64,000 nucleotides of DNA from Welwitschia mirabilis (Eukaryota; Gnetophyta; Gnetopsida; Welwitschiales). Positions 24,131 through 35,884 of this stretch are shown piece by piece. Numbering within the stretch: position 1 is the first letter of the stretch; each line of letters opens with the position of its first letter. Both the position numbers and the translations under genes were made by a program. Location of the stretch: positions 295,121,227-295,185,226 of the forward strand of contig JBOZIK010000001.1 of the NCBI GenBank assembly GCA_051453625.1, given 5' to 3'. The notes under the pieces were generated by a model that worked only from the letters and a program-made list of their open reading frames with translations, was not told the DNA's origin and ran no database searches.

Positions 24131-27100
24131 CCTTATCATTAAAACATCATAAACTAATTGGTGTAAAAATGTCATACCAAAAATATCTATTTTTATATGA
24201 CTAGCTGAGTGGATACGAATATGAGTTATAGGTTCTTGAATAAACCTCCCCTGCAATGATGAGCTCAATAGCGATAACTAAAGGGAAAGCCTTTTTTAAT
24301 AAGTTGATTTATCTATGTTCACCTTGCATATATGTTAGACTAGGTAATTCCACAATAGCTACTTATAATAAGGTCATGTAACTGACATCCTTGACATTCA
24401 TCCTTCATTAGTATTTATGTGTTGGATCTAAATCCATTCAATACATGTAGCTAGTTGTACTACTTGCTCTATTCATAATGAATGTGGGGTAATGGTACCT
24501 CAACTAAGTATTATTATTTATTATTCTAGAATATTATTCAAATACATAAATCAATAAATATTCATATTAGTCACTAACAATTAACACTCTCTTAATATTT
24601 GTAGTTGAGTTGCACTATAGTACGAAGAGTGTAAGGTAGAGATAGTGTAGTTTATTCACTAATAGTAATGCATAAATGAAAATAAGAATTCTCACTGTAG
24701 CATACTAAGGTCGGTTAAGTTTATTAATGTAGCCAGTTCTAGAGTTTAGGATCATGTAACATCCATGAAATAGAAGCCGTAGCTATGATTGATATAAGTT
24801 AGTGTGAACTAATATAGTATATGCAAGATAATGGTTCTAATGTATTGGTTCTAAGGTAGCCAAAAATTGTTAGTTTCAAGAACCAATGCAGATGATCTAA
24901 TACCTAGCCCAAGGTAAACTAGTTTTCCATCATCCATACTAGCAACTAGTACTAGTCATTAGTTATAGAGTTTTACTCGAGATCAAGTCCACCATACCCC
25001 AATGTACATTAACTTTCCTTTACTTATAGTGCAACATGCCTACTGGCCTGCGTAGTTAAGTTCTACTAGTTTTTTAAGTTTGTTAGTGGATTGGCTATCA
25101 TATAAAGGTTTTGGTATTATGTTTGGTTATAATAAAACCATGTTTAAATGACATGCTCCGATATACTCTATACACAGAATGGCTTTATTCTAATGTAATA
25201 TCAACAGTATGTAATGAAGGAGGAAGCAACGTTTATGGATGTTTCTATCTAGATTCACTACCACATAATCTACCCTTGTAAATGAGTTGTATAGGTGTAT
25301 GCTAGAAGGCAGTGCTATATCCTACATCTGAAACTTAACCCATGTGTGTCTACTTGGTAATACAAACTAGTCATATAATAAATACAAACTAGGATAGTCT
25401 ACTTACTATTATAGTTGTAGATGAGGGGTGTTAGACTGTAATGGTATTAAATATATGTGTAAGTGAGCTTCTAGTAATCAAACAGCATGTAGTACATAAG
25501 ATTCAGTATCACAACAATTATGTACAAGATTAAACCTCTACAGCATTCTAATCAATCAGTGTTACTACATCTATTTAGCTAAGTAGGATATCTTCACGAC
25601 TGTAGATAACTGAGATTTATAGAGTAGGTTCAAGTTCCTAGCTATGCATGTTACACTATCCACATGAGTGTTACCAACTACAATCATGGGGTAAGTCAAG
25701 TTACTACAAGTGTTAATGGGCAAGAAGGGAAACATAACAGAGGTAAACGGTTCCTGATGCACACTATTAAATAGCTCACATCCCTTAATTAGCTTTAGAG
25801 ACTAGTAATTACCTTGATAACCTATTCCACCTGAGCTATAGGCTTAGTGAATAATCAACAAATCCAACTCAAAGTACCAGAGCTAGAACACCATAGACAT
25901 AAATTGCTAATACATATCGTGGATTTATATACAAGGATAGTATTAGTTATCAACCATTACACTAACTAAATGATAGGCATTACAGGGAAGCCAAGTGTAG
26001 TAGTGCACATACTAGTGTAAGGCGTACCCCACTATACCCCATATAAATACATCAAACCCTTATAGTAGGATAGTTGAATTCTAAGACACTAGGTAAACCT
26101 CACCATTTAACTATTGAATGTCAGTAATGAGGCTCATATAACTATATACAACTTTATAAACACTCACAAGTGAAGCCTTACTGCATTTGAATGTATCTGA
26201 GGTGAATAGGCATCACGTAGGAATTACCTCCATCATTCAACCATAACAACATCTAATTCCCTGGGAACGTATCTAGTTACTTGCTTCCAAACATAATATA
26301 AGCTTTTATTGTACCTTCATGGGTCACATGTCTAATTAGTTTATTAGAGTATCAGTGAACCCAACTTAGTCTACCAACAACAGTGCTATTAGAAGACGTA
26401 TACCCCAATATCCTAGTAGTCAGCTACCAGTGGATGCTCTATAATGGATGAAAGGCATGTGGCTTATAGGTGTTTGGACTACTACAATGCACTAATCCTT
26501 AGTCAAATGGATTTCCTAATAGCCTATGTAGTGTTTTTACTTCCCTTCACCTAGCCACATAGGGTACAACCTCTAAAATCATTTAGTAATATGTGCTTGT
26601 ACATGCATATGCTAGAGTTATGTTTATGTTTCCTAGTAGCATACTAATGACTATATTAATACCTAAAGTCAATAGATCTAATATATGATATTGCATGACT
26701 GTAGTAGCAAACTTAAACTAATAACACACTCATCCATTCCCCACTCAGTATAGTTTGCTCACATCAAAACCAGTTGCTCACATGTTACAAGTGCTAGGAG
26801 TACCCTATGGCTTTTGTACTTAGCAGCATTAAAGGTTTTGATGCATGTAGGTGGTGGTAAGTTATTAGGTATGAGGTAGTTAGTAAAGTTATTTTTCCAA
26901 CATACTTATACACTAATAAGAAGAATTCACCCATGTCATTCCAATAATGTAACACTACATATTCAATCTATAAGGATTACTCCCTAATGGTGAGAAAAAA
27001 ATAAGTTACTCTGACATTTGTAGAGCCTTTCCCCTTAACATATTAAATGCTACTAATAGTCTATCTAATTTAAAAGATATATATCAACTATTTCTACTTA

Positions 27101-28589
27101 TTATAGAGACAAAGCTTTATAGCCCTTTAGCTCCTAACCTTAAACCTCTTATTAGCATGTGGAAACACATTTCCTTGCTATAACTAGAGCTATACGTTAA
27201 TCCCCAAATGTTCCCTACCCTGTGTCACACATGATGAAAATATTTTTCTTACCCTATTAATATGTAATAAGCAGCAAGGTGAGGTAGCTACAATTGGCTC
27301 CTTCATCACACACGTAGCCATCCCAGATAGTACATGCATGTTTGGGCTCTACTCATGATAGATATTTAATAAATGTATTAGCTCCTGATACTTGAAAATA
27401 CCCAGTATATCTAAGAAAATAGTTGATGACTTTATAAGTGGTACTAGCTATTAGGTTATGTACATGTGTAAACTATTAGCATAGGGTTTTCTTCTTACAT
27501 GTAGCAAGATCCATTAGCTATGAACATGTCAGAGTGGGCACCACAACCAACAACTTTAGTAGCATTAATAGTAAGCATACATGAAGTTTCTATTTCTAGT
27601 TGGGCACTACATAAGCTATAACAAGCCATGGGTACTTTTCCTATTATGAAACAATGATGAAATCTTACTATTTGATGGTTGGTCATATCATCAAAGATGG
27701 AAGCTAGAAGTGTTTATTAAGAACCGCCTACATATCCAACACACAATTTCATAATTAACTAGAAGGAACTACTACTTGATGGAGGTGTTTAGTTAGGATT
27801 GCTACACCCTAGCCCCAAACCCAGGAAATGGGTCTTACACAATAGGAAAGTAAAACATCACATGAAGCTAAGCTAGTAATTTTTCATTAGTCATGGTAAT
27901 CATACAAGTTCAAATGGCTTCTAGGCTATAAGTTTAAGTGACTGAAATGATATATGGAATCAAATCTTCATACCCAGATATTGGAGCATCCATTAATAGT
28001 ATAATGTCATACATAGCCTATCCAATTGTAGGAGCAAATAGGATTAGTTTTATATGAGCTCTTAAGTCCAACTTAGTTTGTGTTAAACCAAACATTCAAC
28101 TACAAACATGAACTACTCACATGAGTTTATTGTATCTCTATTAGATATGGCAGTGGATGGGTTTATTATTTGTCATGTATATCGAATGGTAAAGTTTTAT
28201 TAAAATAAGGGCTTTCTTATTTTAGTTTATTACTAGGTAAAGCCAGACATCACATGGGTTAGGTAATGTTAGCACAAATTCATTCTTAAGCATAAGTAGC
28301 ATTAGCAAAAATCCACCTCTGACTTGGCATAGGTGTAATAACATGCTACAGCCTTATAAGAAAGGTGAATCATAATCCTAAGTGGTCAGGGTAATTCACA
28401 ACACTGAAATTAGGATAGCAGGGTCCACCAAAGCCAGTGATGTTTAGTTATCCTAGTTCAACTAAGTCATTCAATTGTTCTAGGTAGAAAGGAATGACTC
28501 CATTAGGAGTCAATCCATTTATGAATAGGTATCCTATGCATGACCATAATGAAAGTAGCTCTTAAAGTAAAGCCATTAGCATGCCTACT

Positions 28590-28681
28590 CCTATAATACC
28601 CACTTGAGTGTACTTGTACCTATTAAAATCCTCTGCCTATAATGCCTACTTAAGCATACTAGTAATTGCCAAACTCCTTTG
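28590..28681. repeat. 46-bp tandem duplication
   Basis: Two adjacent 46-base units both start CCTATAAT and end CC-x-TTG or CCTCTG, with a third partial start (CCTAAT) after them. The differences are mostly C/T and A/G transitions. Confidence 0.75.
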
Positions 28682-29937
28682 CCTAATACTTTTGATCCTA
28701 ATATGCCATGTAAGGGCAAAGCAAAGCTCACTTAATAAGAAGTAATCCTCTATCAAATTAATAATCAAGTCAGCCTGTAGCTATCTATAGTATCCCCCTT
28801 CCTCACTATTACCTAGGGGTACATCTAACTTTAAGAGAGGATTGGTATCCTAGTATGTAGTAATGTACTAAGGGATGAACTAGCTTATAAGAGAAGATTG
28901 CAAATGTGAATAGTTGAATAAAGTCAACTACAGCACACAGTGAAGAGGATTACAAGTACAATGGATCTAGTTATAGTGTGGTGTAAAGGCCTCAGCATGC
29001 CCATATATACCCTTCGATCAGAACTAGATGCTCATACAAGGCATGAAAAAAATCATTTCACGTAAATTAGAACCAGTCATTTCCTTGTTTGCGAACTCAA
29101 CAATTAGCTATGATCGACGCATTATCACTTCCTATAGTTGACATTTGTAGTTACTCATGCATTATAAAGATGGGAAGTCTCTATACCTTGATTCATTCCA
29201 TGTGATCCATCTACCTTAATGGAATCATAGAATATCTATTTTCATATTGATTTAACATCATATAGTAGGTAATATACTCTAATTTTAAAAAAATGCTCAA
29301 TCAATACTATTTAATTATTAAATGTAATGTCATAATTTCATATTTATAAATATTACACCTATAGTAGCAGTGTAAGAGACATAAGCTCACCATCTGTCAA
29401 TCACAATAACCTCTACTACCCTACCAACATAGACTAATTGATTTGGGTTGTGGTAAATATTAATTTATGAATATTTATACTTCATAGACTCTGTAGAGGG
29501 TACAAAGTTCATCATATCCCCAAAAACCCAAGTAGTGGGCATGTATTTATTGCTCTGTATGTAGTCATGCTAGAGAGAAATTCATATTGAGATAAGATTA
29601 AGGGTGTGGACTTCAAAGGAATTCATGATGTTCCTTTAGCCAAAGTTATTGAGTAATGCATTATTGAATGATTGGACGCCTAGATGCTAGATCCAATCAT
29701 AAATCATCATGCCCCAATCATGGAGGCATCACAGGTAGTTTTACCTGCAAATACACATGATAAACTTACATGGTATACAGCCCTTCAATAAAAGTCTTGT
29801 GATAAGTAAAACAATAATACATGATAGTCAACTATGTAGTTAGTTTAGTAGGGAGTATGGTTTCTCCTCTATTATCCCCGTTACCTCCACTCGACAAGGG
29901 TGTCTTTAGTTATGGGCTTGTATTCATAAGTCTCCTC

Positions 29938-30037
29938 NNNNNNNNNNNNNNNNNNNNNNNNNNNNNNNNNNNNNNNNNNNNNNNNNNNNNNNNNNNNNNN
30001 NNNNNNNNNNNNNNNNNNNNNNNNNNNNNNNNNNNNN
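29938..30037. other. Assembly gap (100 N) with repeated flanks
   Basis: TTGTATTCATAAGTCTCCTC stands directly on both sides, again suggesting unmerged overlapping contig ends. Confidence 0.85.
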
Positions 30038-32000
30038 TTGTATTCATAAGTCTCCTCAGCTTTAAGGGTAGTATAATCAACTGACTTCATGTAATAGTGC
30101 ACTAGATTTCTTGCTATAGGACTATCTGCATACAATTACAAGAAAGGATAATGTAAGGAGTCAACTCACCTTATGTTAGTGATTGGAGTTTCTATTTCTT
30201 TAAACACTACTCTGACAACATGGCAAGGTAATACAACCCGGTAAGATTATACTTAGCTACTATGTATATTTACCTAGTTTAAAACAGCCCTATAGCCAAC
30301 TTGATAACATATATATGGTATATTTAACCCAGTAACCTTAGCTAGTTAGTGAACATTACATATGCATGACTCAATGCTTATCACTTTGGTATGAGGACTC
30401 ATTCTAGCCCTAAATATATAGCCAACATGTAAACATAGAAACAAGTATGTATGTAGAGGCATAAAACTATAATATATAGGTAGTTATAGGAATCACTTAG
30501 CTTCCCTAATTCTTAGTAATTTGTGTTACTATGTGGACTAGGAAAACACTAATAACCGATGAACAAGATGGTATTATAGAGTGAAAAACTAGTTGATGCC
30601 CTAAAAAATAAAAAACACTAATAATCATCATAGTTATCCTCACTCTAATATGAACAAACTACTCCCAAATGGCTACCCAAATTAGTAAAGTAAGCTTTGT
30701 AGGAATAGATTGATGTTATGGATTACTATTTCCAATGTTATATAGTATCAGATGATGAAGATTTTCTTGTCTTAGTTATATGCCTAAAGCATACCCCCAT
30801 ATTGATTATATGCCTAATATGTGATAGGGGTTTCATGTAGCTTCCACTTATTCTATAAAATTGAAACCATTTATTACTTTAGAAGTGGATTATATTCCCT
30901 ATCCTTCCTATATAAAATGGAGGGAAACATGTGCTTTCAACAAGAATGATAAGAGGGGATGGTGAATGGCATCATATAGCCAGGCTTTACTTACTCAACA
31001 TACATTACTCATGAAAGGTTTACATGTTGTATTGAGGTTCATGATATTACCTAAAGCTAGTTGAATATAAGTGAAATGCTCTATGTACCTCGATGATTTC
31101 AGTTACAGTATCAAAAATAATGTAATGTAGCCTAGTGATCCCTACTACATCACTTAACATACTTACCCATAGTAGGCCCATCATCTATCCCTTAACCCGT
31201 TGCAACTCCACATTATTACTGGGTGGGTAGACCAAGGAGGCTATAAGGTAGAGTATCCCCAAATTAATAGTGTATCCATATATAAATTAGTCGATCAGTC
31301 AAGCTTTAGGCTTACTAAATGGAGGATAGATTATTAGCAGGTTCTGGCATAGTTACACATAGGTTGATAGCGAGTGCCATTTAGAGTGTAGTTACATGTA
31401 GTGTAACTAGGTGATATGTGGCTATTCTTGATTAAATATCATGAGGAATGGTCTATAACAAGTTGTTCTTGAATTATCTTCAATGTAGCTAATGTGTACT
31501 ATGAAATCAACTGGTGTTTGGTAATGCCTATCAAAGCTAAAGGCCTATTATTTTGATTGATTTATAATACCCTTAAGAAAGAAGCATTAGTAACAAGGAA
31601 CATTGCCTAGAGACAAACAAACCTCTAATACTCAATATTAAACCTAATAGCTACCTCTACATACCTCCACCTTGGGCCATCTGATAGTGCCTTAATATAA
31701 CGAATTCCTATGGGGTTCTTGCATGTACCTATAATAGAACAACTGATTCACCCAAAAGAATACTACCTATCTATGGTCAGTAAAATAATGAGAAGAATAA
31801 AAAAGTAAGATAGTTAAATCATGAATCAAATACCATCACTATTATTCTAACTGATGAATAACTTATGTGTTTCGCAATGGCTCTAAGGCCACTAATAGGT
31901 GCTTATTTTGCTATTAAAGATGCAAAAATAATAATATGAAAATTAAAATTATGCTAGTAATGTGCTATAAATAATCCTAATCATTGATAAAATTTACAAA

Positions 32001-35000
32001 ATCTTACTAAAGAACCAACTAATATAGTCAAATCTTCAACTAATTTAGTTTAGGTTGTGTTTCCAAGACCAACTCTTAAGAATAATTAACCTAGATATTT
32101 TAAGTTGGAGATTAGCATTACTGAAGGCAAAAATGAGAAATTATATACATAAAGTATAAGATAAGGCTAAAACATCATTGAATATATTCATAAATAATGT
32201 TGGACAACATCTATTTTTCAGCACTATCATATCATAATATCTACCAGCTCTAGATACAAGAGCAAAGAAATGAAAACATTGTTTTTACAAGTAATGTAAT
32301 AATACATCATAACATATGATAGAATTTTAGCTTTATCTTAGTCTTTTACATTATAATTACGTAAAATACTAGTTATAATACTTTTATTTACAAGTAATGC
32401 TAGAGCTATAAAGACATTTTTCACTCTTTTTATAATGTGCTAGAGCTCTCCATCTTGGATCCTTAACTTTTAGGCTCTCTTCTTTACTATTTCTAGTTTC
32501 TTTTATCTTGCTAAAGATCCCTTTGTTAGCCCTAATTTTGTCTTTAATCATCGTATTCTCATTTCTTCCCTACTTGCTCCCCTTACTATTCCTTCAAAGT
32601 AGCTGCATGGGAGTAGTAGTATGACATCTTCTTTATTATTACCCTAATTAAGTACTACTATCTTTTTTCTTTTCCTTTCTTCTTTGATATTATTACCTAA
32701 TAGATATAACGGAATCTAGAACCAAATTCTACTTCCTCCTTTATTACAATTTCTATATTCTAAGAAAAACAAATCATACTAATATTATATATTTACTTAT
32801 AAATAATTTCTATGTTATTTTGGTTTATAAACAAGAGCAATTTCATAATTTTGTATCCTCCATTTCTTTCTATTTTTTCATAAATACCTTGTGTATAGTT
32901 GATGAGATATAAACTTGTTATCAACATAAATGGATAACTTTTAAGAATAATACCTAACTAATATAATTAAAGGTTACAACTCCAATTAATGGCATTCTAA
33001 CTTGATATCTAGCCACCCTTCATATATTAGTTTATTCTACTTCAGGTTCTAAACTATACAAATATGGTAGAAGTTAACTTCATAAGCTTTCAGTTCACCT
33101 AGATATACCTCCAATACAAGTGATAGGGGGTACGTGAGGTGGATGCATGCTTACAAATGACCCCCACTTCCTTGAAGCATCTATGGATGGTGAAACATAA
33201 TCCATTGATACCAAAGGCTTGAGGTATTAAGTCAGATAAGTTCATACATGGGTAGAGCATAAGAGTGGTGATTAAATCCACTTCCATAAGGGTATTATTA
33301 AAAAAATGCAATGCAACCCACCTTGGTAATGATATCCAAGTATGGGGATGAACATTATTAGATTTATTTTGATTTACTCATGTTTGATGATTACACCATA
33401 TAAATGCATGTAAATAATTCTAACTAACGTAGATATTTAATGAATTATTTATTTAGTTATAATAATTCTAATCATCATTTAATACATTTAATATAAACAA
33501 CCAAAAAAAAAAAGCAAGCATACAATGACCTTTCTCTTTTCAAGGTTCTAATAATAAAACCTAGATAAAGGAAATATTCTTTTTTTCTATTTAAATAAAA
33601 GAAATATTCTTTTCTTTTTCTTTTAATAATAATAAAAATATTTAAAATGTACCAAATAACATCTTAATAATATACTTAAAGAAACTAAAACAGACTTAGA
33701 GCTATATTAATCTTAGAAACATTCTTCCATGATCATACGACAATCCCCATGGATTGGTGTAAAGAAGGTAATCAAAAGAAAGTATAGCTTGAGCATAATT
33801 GTTAAGATATAAGTATTTATTTAATATTTCATGTGGCTCTATTATAAGTCAATAAAAATAAGTGACAATATGGAGACTACTTATGTTACTTGAACTACTA
33901 AGGTAAAAACTCTTATAAGTAATCTAACTTAAATTTACTAATAGAAACATATTTTATATACTTAATTTCCCTATCAAATTTTATGTAATAATTTTTTATA
34001 GTTTCAAAAATTAATTATAACATTTTTAGGCTCTTAGAAGACATCATAATTAAAAATTAATAATTCATTAACTATGACACAAAAAATAAGTTATAGTAGT
34101 TTTCCTAAAGGTAGATACATAATAGGTTTTTGAAAATCTAACTTACATTATCTTGGAATTACAAAAATATTATTTCTAACATTATCATTTAAAGATAAAA
34201 ACTATCAAATTTTTTAAAATTATAGTCCTATTACACTACACTAGAATGACCATGACTTTCAAAATACTTTGAGTTCCTAAAACATTTAAGATGTTTTAGA
34301 AATCTTATTCAATTTCCTACAACTTAGGATGCTCAAGTTTGTAAATATGTTGATAAATAGGTATAAAAATGTAAATTACTTGCTTACTATTTTTTGCATT
34401 TATTTTTAACTTATTTTAATAAATAATTTTTTTAAAAGAATTATCCATCAAAAAACTAGTATTTCTACATTTTCACATTACTAACGTAATCCTGGACTTA
34501 CATAAAAAATTCCAGTAATTTATAGCTGCTAATTAACAACATATGATGTTTTTATCCTATGCCTCTATTTTGGAAATTTAATTTTCACTATAACAAAAAT
34601 ATGATAAAGTTTTTACAACTACTTAAGCGATAAATCATATTAGCAAAATAATGGATATACTAACTAATTAGTTATAGAAAGATAAATCAATTATAAAAAT
34701 AAAAATTATTTTAGAAAGAAAAATCAAATCAATTAAAAAAGAACCATTTAATATAAAAGAACTTAAACTCATGACCTATGATTTAACAATCACTTTACTT
34801 AACCATTCATGCTAGAATCAAGTGCCCTTACACATCTCAAAAACATAAAAGTCATGGTAGAGTAAATATACTCATTTATCATTCTTGGTTCTAGGTAAGA
34901 GTGCATGTACTTTTTTAAATGCTGATTCACTCCAAAATGCATAAAATCTATCAATCACACAATATAAGGATGAAAATATTTATTTATAATATAGTACACC

Positions 35001-35884
35001 TATCACATTTACTTGAATCTAAATGAGTAAATAAGATACGAAATATTATTATGTCCTCTTAAACTTTTCAATTTATTATTTTTATCATGTGATTTTAATT
35101 ACTCACATAATNNNNNNNNNNNNNNNNNNNNNNNNNNNNNNNNNNNNNNNNNNNNNNNNNNNNNNNNNNNNNNNNNNNNTTTCATTGTAATTTATAAAGA
35201 TTACAAACTAAACTTTTTAAAATAACATCTTATTTTGATAAGGAATTTAAATAATAATAATTAATCATTTGATTGAAAGCTTAATATACTTAATATTCAA
35301 GTAAATAAGGTTTACAAAATATGGAATATGACAATAGTCCTATATTTTAGCTATTCTCTTCTCTCTCCTCCATCTCCCTACCAAGTGGAATCCCTTATCT
35401 ATCTAAAGGTATTATGATTCACTAACCATTGTATATAATAATTTGTGAACATTACTAACTACTAACCAATTAAAATATTAAGCTAAAAGTAAAGAAAACA
35501 TGTATTTATTAATAAAATAAAGTATTAGAATAACATGAACTAGGTACATAATGTTTTGGCTTATTAGTTCCTTCAAACTCAATATTTTGTTAGTCCCTTA
35601 ACAAAATACTAGGCACAAAATTTATTTACTTCTTTTTTCTCCTTTTAAAAATAAACAATTGATATTTAGAAGATTCTTATCCCTCTAGCAATTTGGCTGA
35701 TTTGACTTAATTACTTTTATCATTCAAAATCCTTCATGAGATTTCTTTGTTATTCTTTGAGGACTGAATCATTTAAATTTATATATTCAATCTCTTCCAA
35801 ATTAAAGTTTCTTGAATTTTATTTTTTTCCTCTCATCCTCTTTCTTTAGAAGGATATTATCACCTATATTTCTCTTTTTTTTTT
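32001..35884. other. AT-rich non-coding sequence
   Basis: No gene seen. 32,400-32,760 is CT-rich on the plus strand; 33,480-33,650 has A-rich and TTTCTTTT runs. A 68-N gap lies at 35,112-35,179. The only structured item is the tRNA-like relic at 34,759-34,814. Confidence 0.5.
34759..34814 (-). repeat. tRNA-derived relic (SINE-like), internal A and B boxes
   Basis: On the minus strand, TAGCATGAATGG (34,803-34,814) resembles a pol III A box (TRGCNNAGNGG). GAGTTTAAGTTC (34,759-34,770) resembles a B box (GGTTCGANTCC) after C-to-T decay. The distance between box starts, 44 bases, equals that between tRNA positions 8 and 52. No cloverleaf or CCA end can be defended, so a tRNA-derived SINE head or a tRNA pseudogene is more likely than a working tRNA. 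Confidence 0.4.

Larger units (their letters stand above)
24131..32000. other. 7.9 kb TAG/CTA-saturated non-coding tract
   Basis: I found no gene on either strand. The sequence is saturated with TAG, CTA, CTAG and ACTAGT words and nearly lacks CG, CAG and CTG. A likely explanation is a formerly CAG/CTG/CCGG-rich repeat decayed by cytosine deamination at CHG and CG sites. A 46-bp tandem duplication is at 28,590-28,681. A 100-N gap (29,938-30,037) is flanked by the same 19 or more bases on both sides. Short frames (for example 25,571-25,762 and 27,495-27,686 minus) have no known motif. Confidence 0.5.

Noticed and set aside
34759-34814. Functional tRNA gene
   Set aside because: Boxes are decayed, no acceptor stem pairing or terminator could be made out, and anticodon assignment would be guesswork.
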